A stretch of DNA of 64,000 nucleotides from Opitutaceae bacterium (GTDB lineage Bacteria > Verrucomicrobiota > Verrucomicrobiia > Opitutales > Opitutaceae), in contig JANQRT010000073.1 in assembly GCA_028284385.1 (NCBI GenBank), positions 124,001-188,000 of the forward strand, written 5' to 3'. The translations under genes and the position numbers were made by a program. The notes under the pieces were generated by a model. That model had not been told where the DNA came from. It searched no databases and was given only the letters and a program-made list of their open reading frames with translations. Of this stretch, positions 17,608 through 26,720 are shown piece after piece. How positions within the stretch are numbered: position 1 is the stretch's first letter; each line of letters opens with the position of its first letter.

Positions 17608-18792
17608 ATGAAATTGGTTCTCCCCATCACGCTTAGCCTGGGCTGCTTGGCTTTGATAGGGTGCCAAACGACAACTTCAAACAAGACTGAGGGCGAAGCC
17701 CCCTCCCCTGTTTCATCCGATCCAGTTACTGTTGAAGAACCGGTCGAAACCTACGTTTTCGGCTGGGGCAACCTTCCTGCAGAACTTGCCAGGCCAAGAG
17801 GCGGCACCACTCGTGGCACTCCTGTCGAATTCGCGGAACCGCGTCAACTTCCCCTTGCTTCCATCGCCGCGACCGACAACCCCTTCGAGAAGGATCGAGC
17901 GGCTATCCTGTCATTGGCAGGCGACTACAAGGCTAGTTTCCATTTTCTGGAAACCATGGGCCTTTTTCGGGAGCACGAACCCATTCGCCCTTACCATTCC
18001 TGGAGCACCGAGCAAGTTCGCATTCTGGAAGATCGAGGCGATTTCATCAGCTTGCAGCACACCCTGGCCATGTATTTCAAACAGAAAGACGGATCCGTAA
18101 TGGGCCCAATGGTCATGAAGCATTGGAGACAAGACTGGACTTATCAGGACACCGACCTGCATACCTTTCGCGGAGCCGGGACTTGGGAACGCGATACCCG
18201 CTCGCCTGAATCGGTTCAAGGCGCTTGGTCGCAATCCGTTTGGCAAGTGGATGACTCCCCTCGTTACGAGGCCATCGGTCGCTGGACCCACGACGGCAAT
18301 CGCTCCGCTTGGACTGGCGAAAATTCCTGGCGGCCTTTACCGCGTCGCGAGTACAGCGTGCGCAACGATTACAGCGTCATGGAAGGCTTTCATCGTATCA
18401 TCATCACCCCTACAGGCTGGGTGCATGAACAGAATAATTGGAAGCGGGTCGAAGGCGATGCGTCGGACACACCAGACTATCGAGGCCACGAGCTCGGTAT
18501 CGATCGCTACGAGCTCATCAATTCTCCTGACCTGTCCAAGGCAGATGAATACTGGGACAAGACCGGCCCCTACTGGGCAGCCGTTCGTCAAGCCTGGAAC
18601 GAAATCTACTCCGAAAACGACCAATTCTCACTCAAGAGCAAAGTCGATGGTCGTAGCCAGTTTGAACATCATTTCGAATACGCAGGAAAACTGGATGGAG
18701 GGGAAGAGTATGATCCCGCAGCCGGGGCTAAGTTCGCCAAGGAAACGATAGAAAAATATCTTACAGAAGATCCGGCCGAAGTGGCGTATTAA
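17608..18792 (+). CDS. DUF6607-like lipoprotein
   Basis: 394 residues from the ATG at 17608. The frame is open 40 codons upstream, but only this ATG begins a lipoprotein signal, MKLVLPITLSLGCLALIGC with lipobox LIGC. The body has 'DRAAILSLAGDYKASFHFLE', 'VMKHWRQDWTYQD' and 'GAWSQSVWQVDDSPRYEAIG', which I associate with DUF6607, a family of unknown function in marine Bacteroidota, Proteobacteria and Verrucomicrobia, often near TonB receptors. Convergent with pyruvate carboxylase (14-bp gap). Confidence 0.7.
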   Translation: MKLVLPITLSLGCLALIGCQTTTSNKTEGEAPSPVSSDPVTVEEPVETYVFGWGNLPAELARPRGGTTRGTPVEFAEPRQLPLASIAATDNPFEKDRAAILSLAGDYKASFHFLETMGLFREHEPIRPYHSWSTEQVRILEDRGDFISLQHTLAMYFKQKDGSVMGPMVMKHWRQDWTYQDTDLHTFRGAGTWERDTRSPESVQGAWSQSVWQVDDSPRYEAIGRWTHDGNRSAWTGENSWRPLPRREYSVRNDYSVMEGFHRIIITPTGWVHEQNNWKRVEGDASDTPDYRGHELGIDRYELINSPDLSKADEYWDKTGPYWAAVRQAWNEIYSENDQFSLKSKVDGRSQFEHHFEYAGKLDGGEEYDPAAGAKFAKETIEKYLTEDPAEVAY

Positions 18793-18806
18793 TAGACCAA
18801 CACGGC

Positions 18807-21800
18807 CTAACGCTGAACCACCAGCAGATCTTTTACGTCGACGCTGTCGCCTACTTTTACCGGGATACGGTCGATGGTTCCATCTGCGGCGGCGTAGACA
18901 GTCGTCTGCATCTTCATTGCTTCGATTATGAGCAGTTTATCGCCTTTCTTCACCTTCGTTCCCACCGAAGTAGCGATACCGCAAACCATCCCCGGAATCG
19001 GAGCTCCAACCTGCATGTCGTTTCCGGCCTCGGCAAGCTCGCGCGGCGTTGTATCCGCCTGAATCGACTTATCCAAAATCGAAATATCGCGAGCTCTACC
19101 ATTGAGTTCGAAGGTGATATGACGATAGCCATCGTCGTTCGGATCGCCCACATTGATGAGCTTAATGTAGAGAACCTTGCCTTTCTCGATCTGCACCGCC
19201 ACCTCTTCATTCGGTTTCAAGCCGTAGAAAAACGCAGGTGTCGGAAGAACGGATACGTCACCGTATTGATCCCTAAACGATAGGTATTGTTTGAATACAT
19301 CAGGGTACATCAAATGACGGAAGAGATCGTCGTCCGTAGCTTTATACTTCAATTTCTTGGAAAGGGCCTTTTTCTCCTGTAAAAGATCGATTTTGTCGGC
19401 ATACGATCCTGGGCGACCACGTTTCGGTTTAATTTCCCCCAAAACAATCTTCTGCAGCTTTTTCGGCCAACCTCCCTTAGGTTGACCAAGCCCTCCGGAA
19501 AGCATGTCGACGACCGAAGCGGGAAAGGAGGAGCCTGGTTCAAGATTAAAGATATCCGCTGGCTTGATACCGCGCGTTACCAAAAATATCGCGAGGTCTC
19601 CCACGCACTTTGACGATGGGGTCACCTTTACGATATCACCGAGAAGCTGGTTTACCTCCTCGTAAGTCTGCACCACCTCTGGCCAATGACTACCCAATCC
19701 GAGCGAGAACGCCTGCTCCCGCAAGTTCGTGTACTGGCCCCCTGGCATTTCATGTTCGTAGACTTCCGCCGAACCGAACTTCGGCCCCGTATCAAAGGGT
19801 TCGTAGTACTGGCGAATCGCTTCCCAGTAGATGGAAAGCTCATTCAGGGCTTTGAGGTCGAGTTTCGTATCGCGCGGCGAATCTCGCAGAGCCGCCACAA
19901 TTGAATTCAAGTTCGGCTGCGAGGTCAGACCCGACATCGAGGACACCGCTAGGTCAACAACGTCCACCCCTGCTTCCGCTGCCTTAATGACTGAAGCCGA
20001 AGCAATCCCGGAGGAGTCGTGCGTGTGAAAGTGGATTGGAATGTCGATCTCCGACCGCAACGCCTTGATCAATTTGGTAACCGCGAAAGGCTTGCAAAGA
20101 CCCGCCATGTCCTTGATCGCAAGAATGTGGGCTCCCATGCACTCGATCTCTTTGGCAAGCTCCACGTAGTATTTTAGCGAATACTTATCTCTTTTGGGGT
20201 CGTTTATGTCTCCCGTGTAGCAAATAGCGCCTTCGCATAAGGCATGGGTTCGGCGGACGGCTTCCATCGCCACTTTGAGATTAGGAAGGTAGTTCAGCGA
20301 ATCGAAGACGCGAAAGAGATCCATCCCCGCTTCCGCCGCATGCTTGACGAAGCCCGAAACCACGTTGTCTGGGTAATTCGAATACCCGACGGCATTCGCG
20401 CCGCGCAGAAGCATCTGAAAAAGTACGTTGGGAGTCTTTTCCCGAAAAGCTCGGAGACGCTCGTAGGGGCACTCCTTCAGAAAACGCATCGCGGTGTCGT
20501 AGGTCGCCCCTCCCCACATCTCCAGGGAAAACAGGTTCGGCAACCGTTGCGCTATCGCCTCCGCGCAGGTCAACATGTCGTAGCTACGCATCCGCGCCGC
20601 AAATAGAGACTGATGAGCATCTCGAAACGTCGTATCCGTGACCAAAAGACGCTTCTCTTTGCGCATCCATTTAGAGAACGCGTCCGCGCCATGCTTCAAT
20701 AAGCGATCACGCACCCCGGCAGGAACCTTTTTCCCGTGTTGGTATTCGGGAATCAAGACCGGCAGCTGCATGTTCGGAACAGCTCGACCTTTCACTTGCT
20801 CGTTTCCGTTGACGATGGTTTCGCCCAGGTAGGACAGTAGCTTATTGGCTCGGTCGAGTTTCTCGCTGAAAACGAAAAGTTCAGGCGACGTGTCGATCAT
20901 GGTCGTCGTAGCATCGCCTCTTTGAAAAACGGGATGATGGATCACATTCTCGATGAAGGGAATGTTTGTCTTGACCCCTCGGATACGAAACTCCCGCAAC
21001 GCTCGATCCATACGCAGTATCGCGATCTGAAAATTCGAACCGAAGGTAGTCACCTTCACCAAAAGGGAATCGAAGTAAGGAGTGATCACCGCCCCCGTAT
21101 CTCCCATCGCCCCATCCAAACGCACGCCAAAGCCGGCTGCCGAGCGGTAGTTCACAATACGACCGTAGTCAGGCGTAAAGCCGTTGGCTGGATCTTCAGT
21201 CGTGATACGGCTCTGGATCGCATAGCCATGGCGCGGCACCTCCTCCTGGACAGGAATGCCAATTTCCTTTCCGTGCAGCTTTTTGCCCTGGGCCACTAGG
21301 ATTTGCGAGCGGACAATGTCGATACTCGTAATCAGCTCGGTAACGGTATGCTCGACTTGGATACGAGGATTCATTTCGATAAAGAACCATTCGTCCGTAT
21401 CGCAATCGTACAAATACTCCACGGTACCGGCGTTGTTGTAGCCGATCTCCCTGGCGAGCCGAACGGCCGACTCGCAGAGAGCGACACGCATCTCATCCTT
21501 GAGACCTACGGAAGGCGCGATCTCGACCACCTTTTGGTGACGCCTCTGGACGGAACAGTCTCGCTCATGCAAGTGGACAACATTGCCATGCCGGTCTCCC
21601 AATATCTGAACCTCGATGTGCTTCGCCCGCTCGATATAACGCTCCAAGAAGACGGCATTGTTTCCGAAGGCTATCTGGGCCTCGTTTTGAGCTTCCTCCA
21701 ACAAAGGGGCCAAATCCTTTTCCTTTTTCACTACCCGCATCCCGCGACCGCCACCGCCGAAAGCCGCTTTGATGATGAGCGGAAATCCGATTTTCTTGGC

Positions 21801-22241
21801 CAGCTTGACGGCTTGGGCTGGATCGGAAACGGCATCCTCCGTCCCAGGCAATGTGGGGACCTTAGCCTTCTCTGCGGCTCGCCGAGCCGCCACCTTGTCG
21901 CCCATTTTCTCAATCAACTCAGCATCGGGACCGATAAAGGTGATCCCGGCCTCGCGGCAGGCTTTGGAAAAGTCGGGATTTTCAGAAAGGAAACCGTACC
22001 CTGGATGGATAGCATCGACCCCGGCATCCTTGGCTACTTCGATGATAGACTCGATATCGAGGTATGCCGCCACCGGCCCTTTGCCCTTTCCGACTTGATA
22101 GGCCTCGTCGGCTTTAAAGCGGTGGACGCCAAATCGGTCCTCTTGGGAGTAAATAGCTACGGTGCGAAGACCGAGCTCGGTAGCGGAACGGAAAATACGA
22201 ACCGCAATTTCGCTGCGGTTGGCGACAAGGATTTTTTTCAC
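18807..22241 (-). CDS. pyc: Pyruvate carboxylase
   Basis: 1144 residues, the normal single-chain length. It starts at GTG 22241 (MKKILVANRSEIAVRIFRSA), with no ATG in a better place. Domains: biotin carboxylase 1-450 (ATP-grasp 'KAAFGGGGRGMRVV', 'FIEMNPRIQVEHTVTE'); carboxyltransferase ~520-800 ('LVTDTTFRDAHQSLFAARMR', metal-binding 'HFHTHDSSG'); PYC/OADA region ~830-1020; biotinyl domain at the C-terminus with the biotinylated Lys in 'EAMKMQT'. It carboxylates pyruvate to oxaloacetate in the cytosol, an anaplerotic step. It stands alone, convergent with the DUF6607 gene. Confidence 0.97.
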   Translation of the reverse strand: MKKILVANRSEIAVRIFRSATELGLRTVAIYSQEDRFGVHRFKADEAYQVGKGKGPVAAYLDIESIIEVAKDAGVDAIHPGYGFLSENPDFSKACREAGITFIGPDAELIEKMGDKVAARRAAEKAKVPTLPGTEDAVSDPAQAVKLAKKIGFPLIIKAAFGGGGRGMRVVKKEKDLAPLLEEAQNEAQIAFGNNAVFLERYIERAKHIEVQILGDRHGNVVHLHERDCSVQRRHQKVVEIAPSVGLKDEMRVALCESAVRLAREIGYNNAGTVEYLYDCDTDEWFFIEMNPRIQVEHTVTELITSIDIVRSQILVAQGKKLHGKEIGIPVQEEVPRHGYAIQSRITTEDPANGFTPDYGRIVNYRSAAGFGVRLDGAMGDTGAVITPYFDSLLVKVTTFGSNFQIAILRMDRALREFRIRGVKTNIPFIENVIHHPVFQRGDATTTMIDTSPELFVFSEKLDRANKLLSYLGETIVNGNEQVKGRAVPNMQLPVLIPEYQHGKKVPAGVRDRLLKHGADAFSKWMRKEKRLLVTDTTFRDAHQSLFAARMRSYDMLTCAEAIAQRLPNLFSLEMWGGATYDTAMRFLKECPYERLRAFREKTPNVLFQMLLRGANAVGYSNYPDNVVSGFVKHAAEAGMDLFRVFDSLNYLPNLKVAMEAVRRTHALCEGAICYTGDINDPKRDKYSLKYYVELAKEIECMGAHILAIKDMAGLCKPFAVTKLIKALRSEIDIPIHFHTHDSSGIASASVIKAAEAGVDVVDLAVSSMSGLTSQPNLNSIVAALRDSPRDTKLDLKALNELSIYWEAIRQYYEPFDTGPKFGSAEVYEHEMPGGQYTNLREQAFSLGLGSHWPEVVQTYEEVNQLLGDIVKVTPSSKCVGDLAIFLVTRGIKPADIFNLEPGSSFPASVVDMLSGGLGQPKGGWPKKLQKIVLGEIKPKRGRPGSYADKIDLLQEKKALSKKLKYKATDDDLFRHLMYPDVFKQYLSFRDQYGDVSVLPTPAFFYGLKPNEEVAVQIEKGKVLYIKLINVGDPNDDGYRHITFELNGRARDISILDKSIQADTTPRELAEAGNDMQVGAPIPGMVCGIATSVGTKVKKGDKLLIIEAMKMQTTVYAAADGTIDRIPVKVGDSVDVKDLLVVQR

Positions 22242-22419
22242 AATAAATGAGTCTAGAGATTAGGCATGTTAAGGAATCGGAACGCGCTACCCCAACGCAA
22301 ACCTTTTCAGCGAATCCAATGGGAGGGAACCGCAAAAGACAGGAGTCTTCCGCTATACCGTCAACCAACATTCCTACCTCCTAAAACCTATTCCACCTAC
22401 ACGGCGAAGCCATGCAATT

Positions 22420-22458
22420 AATCCCGCATGGAGCGCCTTTTATCCGTCTCGGGGTAGA
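22420..22458 (+). promoter_or_regulatory. 21-bp-period direct repeat element, copy 4
   Basis: Half-sites AATCCCGCATGGAGCGCC (22420) and TATCCGTCTCGGGGTAGA (22441), again 21 bp apart. It ends 31 bp before the ATG at 22490. It is about 10 kb from copy 3 but keeps orientation toward its gene. Confidence 0.65.
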
Positions 22459-22489
22459 AAGGCGGCGCATCCATCGCTACACTACGAGT

Positions 22490-22780
22490 ATGATTGACCA
22501 TAGCTCTTCGATCCGCTGCGAGATCGTTTCAGAAGATGAAAAGTTGCGAGACGCTCTGGTTCGCATCGCCAAGACCTGCGCCATTGACTTGAAGCTGTCG
22601 CTCCCAATGGAGATGAGCGAACGAACGCGCCGCGCAACCGAACCGGAATCCGAAGCGAAAATCACACTCAGCATCCCTGCCAAATTCGCTCTGGCCCACG
22701 ACTCCATATGGAATCTCGCCTGCCGCATAGCCTGTTTCTGCCCCCAAGCTCGCATTACCACCCAGATCGAGAGTCCGTAA
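22490..22780 (+). CDS. Small protein of unknown function, first gene of heme-like unit
   Basis: 96 residues from the ATG at 22490; a longer reading from 22412 would run through the operator-like element and is rejected. The sequence (MIDHSSSIRCEIVSEDEKLR... ending ARITTQIESP) has no signal peptide or membrane span and contains three Cys. I do not recognise a family. Its position directly behind direct-repeat copy 4 and 43 bp before the HemS-like gene suggests a role in the same iron/heme unit. Confidence 0.5.
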   Translation: MIDHSSSIRCEIVSEDEKLRDALVRIAKTCAIDLKLSLPMEMSERTRRATEPESEAKITLSIPAKFALAHDSIWNLACRIACFCPQARITTQIESP

Positions 22781-22823
22781 TCCCGAACACGACTGGCAGC
22801 CTGTTTCCTAGAAAGCATTTGAA

Positions 22824-23690
22824 ATGAAACGAATCTCCTCACTGGCGATCGCGCCAAAACCGAAAACGCAATCTAGCAGCGAATGCGACGAATGCCTAAA
22901 CCTTTTAACAGACCCCCATGGTCGCATCCCCATAGCAGCGGATTGGCCAAGCATATTCAACTTTCTAGGACAAATAGGTAGTTATTATTTGCAAACGCGT
23001 CATGCCTATGGGCGCCTTATCGTTAAAAAGCCGTTTTGCAAGGTAGATTGGCTGGAAGAAGGTGTTCTCGCTGCAGATAAAGAAGGAGAGCTGCTGCTAT
23101 ACCCAAAGGCCCAATACAGCGTGTCTGGTCGCGTAGCCCACTGCGAGTGCTGTGGCTCTCCCGGGAGTATTGATTTCACCAATGAACACGGCCTCGACAT
23201 GATGCAGATCTGCTGTCCAGCCGATGTGAAGGCGATCCAATGGGGAAAATTTATTGCCAAGTGTTCCTCGACCAGTCCCAAATTCCCGCCGGTAAAGCGG
23301 AAAGAGCGAATTCCTATTATTCCCGGAAACGCCCAACCACTGGATACGGAAGCTAGCGCCGTAACCACCCTGCTCGATTGGATCGTTAAAAACGAAGCGA
23401 GTTTTATAGCTACTCTAGTTTCCACAGGCGTCATCCATCGCCAGGAAATAAAACCGATTTATGTGGACTGGAACGAGAATGTTCTCCACGCGACGGACAG
23501 AGAAGTCACGCTGCAACTTGGCTTAGCAGCCGTGAGGTCAATTTTTGTATCCAACATTCATGACTCGCCGCGCTTTTTCATAGCCGGCCCCGATAACGTT
23601 CAGCTTCTAGCCATAGAGCCTCCCGAGAAGGAAGAAGATCGAGAAGCCTATATCGAAGTCGTTTCCCCATTTCTACCAGATTCAAAATAA
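22824..23690 (+). CDS. HemS/ChuX-like heme-utilisation protein (tentative)
   Basis: 288 residues, cytosolic, apparently two related halves (~25-165 and ~185-285). The first half reads like the HemS/ChuX/HutX fold: 'FNFLGQIGSYYLQTRHAYGR', then 'PGSIDFTNEHGLDMMQICCP', corresponding to the 'S-x-FF-x-G-x2-K-I' strand of that fold. Seven Cys, including 'HCECCG' and 'ICCP', are unusual for the family. HemS/ChuX proteins bind or degrade imported heme. Support comes from the heme-type receptor 14 kb upstream, the shared direct-repeat element and the flavodoxin 19 bp downstream. Sequence identity is weak, so the call is provisional. Confidence 0.45.
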   Translation: MKRISSLAIAPKPKTQSSSECDECLNLLTDPHGRIPIAADWPSIFNFLGQIGSYYLQTRHAYGRLIVKKPFCKVDWLEEGVLAADKEGELLLYPKAQYSVSGRVAHCECCGSPGSIDFTNEHGLDMMQICCPADVKAIQWGKFIAKCSSTSPKFPPVKRKERIPIIPGNAQPLDTEASAVTTLLDWIVKNEASFIATLVSTGVIHRQEIKPIYVDWNENVLHATDREVTLQLGLAAVRSIFVSNIHDSPRFFIAGPDNVQLLAIEPPEKEEDREAYIEVVSPFLPDSK

Positions 23691-23709
23691 CCATTTTTTT
23701 CGATACGAA

Positions 23710-24183
23710 ATGACTGATCCAATCGCCATCTACTTTGCCACCGTAACCGGAAACGCTGAAGAACTTGCAGGCGACGCCTGCAGTCGATGTCGAGAGGCGG
23801 GACTCACTCCAATGCTTCATAATCTGGCTGACATGACTCCCGAATCGCTGAAGCAGACCAAATATGCTCTTTTCATCGTGAGCACCTGGGGCGACGGAGA
23901 ACCGCCAGACGACGCAGCCGATTTTTTCGATGAGCTGCAGGACTCGGACGAAAATCTAGCCGAGCTTAAATATTCGGTCATGGGTCTCGGCGATCAAAGC
24001 TATCCCGACTTTAACGCCTTCGCTCGCAATCTGGATAAGGAACTGCAAACCCGTAGCGCCAAGACGTTTCACGACCGCGTAGAGGCTGACATCGATTATG
24101 ACGATACTTATGAGCAATGGATAAATCCCGTTGTCGAAAAGCTCTCAAGTTCACCGGAACCGCAAGCCGCATCGGCATGGTAG
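23710..24183 (+). CDS. Flavodoxin (CysJ/MioC-type FMN domain)
   Basis: 157 residues covering one flavodoxin domain. The FMN phosphate loop is 'ATVTGNAEELA' (residues ~10-20), the first FMN-ring loop is 'VSTWGDGEPPDDAADFF' and the second is 'GLGDQSYPDFNAFARNLD'. It lacks the reductase domains of CysJ, so it is a free electron carrier. Encoded 19 bp after the HemS-like gene, it may supply electrons for heme breakdown or iron reduction (inference). A strong terminator follows. Confidence 0.92.
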   Translation: MTDPIAIYFATVTGNAEELAGDACSRCREAGLTPMLHNLADMTPESLKQTKYALFIVSTWGDGEPPDDAADFFDELQDSDENLAELKYSVMGLGDQSYPDFNAFARNLDKELQTRSAKTFHDRVEADIDYDDTYEQWINPVVEKLSSSPEPQAASAW

Positions 24184-24210
24184 CGCGAACGATCAGAACA
24201 GTCACCGCAG

Positions 24211-24238
24211 AAAGGGCGCGATTCGCCCTTTGTCTTTT
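24211..24238 (+). terminator. Rho-independent terminator after flavodoxin
   Basis: AAAGGGCG-CGATT-CGCCCTTT stem (24211-24231), then GTCTTTTC. It closes the 22490-24183 transcription unit. Confidence 0.8.
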
Positions 24239-24771
24239 CGGCCCTCTGCTTGTTCTCTTGTTATTCATTTTTCTGATACATTTTTTATCATAGAGAAGGG
24301 AGCGGTTCTAGGTTAAGGATTCATATTGGATGAACCGCTCCCGTTTCTCTTTGCGACCAATCAATTTTATAGTTTTTCGGAACAAGGTCGTGGCGTCCGG
24401 CATTCTGCCGGGCGCCGTTTCGACGTTCTCAACGAAGAACGTCCTAGGACAGTCGGAGTTTCTACGATCCGCCGGTAGCGATTTTCGTTTCCAAATGGCC
24501 CATCCTCGGAGAATCTCCCTGGTCAGCGCTCCTGGTACAATAAGCTGGAACTCGCTTATTTGTATCTTATTTTATAATACAAATTCGTTTTATTTCGTTA
24601 TATATTCGACTAGTTTGATTTTAAGCCGTACATTAGCGGCTCTCCATTTGCCTAGATTAGGAATAAAATAATTCACCTGTGAATTAGTACTGGCTTGCTA
24701 CAAATACAATGATCGGCAAATGAATCTTATATGCGCCGATTTTGGTGAAAAGCCATGCGCATTCCCCAGAG
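24239..24771. other. Gene-free stretch with serial hairpins, then AT-rich tract
   Basis: No convincing gene is present; a 113-codon frame at 24330-24671 has no family resemblance. Hairpins in order: GGGAGCGGTTC / GAACCGCTCCC (11-bp perfect, about 24298-24345, long loop); GGCGTCCGGCA-TTC-TGCCGGGCGCC (24392-24416, fully paired in RNA with one G-U); GACGTTCT-CAACGA-AGAACGTC (24422-24443). From about 24540 to 24700 the DNA is markedly AT-rich, as promoters often are. A small ATCGGC/GCCGAT pair sits just upstream of the HDOD gene. A structured RNA or long leader is possible. Confidence 0.45.
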
Positions 24772-26481
24772 ATGGCTAATATACTCCTAGTTGATACGGA
24801 CGAAGTAGCTCAGAGAGCGATGATCGGCATCATCACTCGCAACGACCATCGCTGCGCTACGGTCGATTCCGTAAACGACGCCTGGAGTTTCATTCAGCAA
24901 AATGTGGTGGTCGATCTGCTGATCACCGAGCTGAATCTGGGAGAGGAAAGCAGCGTTAGGCTGATTCGCCAATTGAAAAGCGATACCTATCTACGCGAGC
25001 TGCCGATCATCGTCTATGCCAAAGAGGGAGATCGTAACGCGGTGAAGAGCGTTCTCGAACTGAATGTTCAGAACTTCCTTTTGAAGCCCTACCAAGAGGC
25101 CGCTGTCTGCGACGAAATAAAGAAGGGACTGAAGACTTCTTGGCGTGAAAGCCCGTTCGCCAAGGAAAGCGTCATTTGCCGTAAGAAAGATATCACGCCC
25201 GCTCAAAGGCGAGAACTGCTAGAAAATCTTGGAGCGGCCCTCAGCAAGATGCGCCCCAAACTCAAGGAATCATCTCAAAAGCAGTCGTCTAAGCCAATCA
25301 TAGACATAATGAAGAGCATTTCGCAATTGGCGGCAGATGTGGGCGCGATTGGGGTACTCAAGAACTTGAAGAAACTCTACGACATGGCAATGGAAGCGAA
25401 GTGGAGCGACTTTACCGAGAACCTAGAGGCAATCGACTTCGCAGCCAATCTGATTAGAGCCAATCTGGACGAATCCGCTCGAGTGCCGGAAGGCTTCCTG
25501 AGTCCGGAAGAAAAGGCCGAGGAAAGCGAAGCCCAGGCTAGACAAGAATGGATAGACGCGCCCAAGGATGACCGCTGCCCTATGGTGGAATGGAAAACTC
25601 TCCAACGCCAACTGGAAGGTCTCTCAAATTGTCCCGTCATAGACTCGATAGGCGCGGCCTTTCAAATGTCGGCTAACGGCCACCCCACCTCGCTCAGCCC
25701 ACTACGCGACCTTATCCGGCAGGACCCAAGCCTGACCACGGATCTTCTGATACAAAGCAATCGCATTAAGAAGAAAGACGACGAAGAAAACACGGCAGAC
25801 ATCGAGGAGACGCGGATTGCCGTCAATCTAATGGGAGAGCGTAGATTGGCGTCGCTTGGAGAAAATCTGATCACCGTTCAGGAGCGCTTGATGAAGGCCG
25901 AGCCCAATGCAAGCTGGCCACGCTTCCGCCTCTTTCAGCTTGGTACGGCAAGACTCGCCCAATTCGTCGCTCGCTATCTGGAGATGGTCGATCTTGAAAC
26001 GGCTGCCTACACGGCAGGGCTGATCAGCGACATCGGCAGGCTTCTCCTCCTTTACCTTCATCCTCACGCTTTGCAAGCGATTCAGAAACACGCCTGGAAA
26101 ACGAAAATCCCGCTAGCTGAAGCGGAAGTTCTTTATCTTGAGACAACCACCAACGAGATGGGGGCTCACTTCGGTCAAACACAGGGGCTTCCACAGCGTT
26201 TCGTCAATGTAATGCTATGGCGCGAAAATCCTAAGCTAGCAACCGAAGACCAGGAGCTGGTCGCCATTGTAGCTCTAGCTCGAGATATTTGCCGATACAA
26301 TCGTCTCGGTTTTTGCGGCGAAAAGCTCCACGAGGACGCCAAACCGCTAGAAAGCGTAGTCGCTTGGGAAGTATTGCGTCAAAACGTGTTCTTGAGCTTC
26401 GACTTCGCGAAATTCGAACGCTTCGCTAAAGCCGAGTGCGAGCAAGTGAGAAGCGAGCTGCTCAGCCAGTTCGCAAAGTAG
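24772..26481 (+). CDS. Response regulator with receiver and HDOD domains
   Basis: 569 residues from the ATG at 24772 (a TTG ten codons earlier is less likely). The receiver domain is ~1-120: 'ILLVDTDEVAQRAMIG' and 'VDLLITELNLGEESSV', where the usual phospho-Asp position reads Glu in 'LLITELN', so phosphorylation is doubtful; 'NFLLKPY' holds the conserved Lys. A helical linker (~140-270) leads to an HDOD domain (~295-569) with 'NCPVIDSIGAAFQM', 'AAYTAGLISDIGRLLLLYLH' and 'NEMGAHFG'. HDOD proteins are non-catalytic signalling proteins. Probable signalling adaptor; partners unknown. Confidence 0.85.
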   Translation: MANILLVDTDEVAQRAMIGIITRNDHRCATVDSVNDAWSFIQQNVVVDLLITELNLGEESSVRLIRQLKSDTYLRELPIIVYAKEGDRNAVKSVLELNVQNFLLKPYQEAAVCDEIKKGLKTSWRESPFAKESVICRKKDITPAQRRELLENLGAALSKMRPKLKESSQKQSSKPIIDIMKSISQLAADVGAIGVLKNLKKLYDMAMEAKWSDFTENLEAIDFAANLIRANLDESARVPEGFLSPEEKAEESEAQARQEWIDAPKDDRCPMVEWKTLQRQLEGLSNCPVIDSIGAAFQMSANGHPTSLSPLRDLIRQDPSLTTDLLIQSNRIKKKDDEENTADIEETRIAVNLMGERRLASLGENLITVQERLMKAEPNASWPRFRLFQLGTARLAQFVARYLEMVDLETAAYTAGLISDIGRLLLLYLHPHALQAIQKHAWKTKIPLAEAEVLYLETTTNEMGAHFGQTQGLPQRFVNVMLWRENPKLATEDQELVAIVALARDICRYNRLGFCGEKLHEDAKPLESVVAWEVLRQNVFLSFDFAKFERFAKAECEQVRSELLSQFAK

Positions 26482-26720
26482 CGATTTCAGGAAGACCCAT
26501 TTGCCAATCGGCACACGGTTTTCTGGATACGTCTTTAGGAAATCTCAAGCTGCCAGGACAGCCGGCTACAGTACCCGACCCGAGACGTTTAAAGAAACGG
26601 AACTGAAGCGAAGCCAATCAGAGCGAGTTTAGAGTCGGCTATGAAAACAAGCTCGATATTGAATAAATGCCGATAGCGTGTTCACTTTTTCTCTGACAAG
26701 TTTCACCTTACTTTCTTAAA

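Noticed and set aside
21303..22250. 315-codon open frame on the + strand
   Set aside because: Antisense to the biotin-carboxylase part of pyruvate carboxylase; no family features.
22412..22489. Upstream extension of the small gene at 22490
   Set aside because: The extension would translate the conserved 39-bp direct-repeat element, which also lies in non-coding DNA in its other three copies.
24330..24671. 113-codon frame in the hairpin-rich gap
   Set aside because: It runs through three stem-loops and an AT-rich tract, and the predicted protein looks random.
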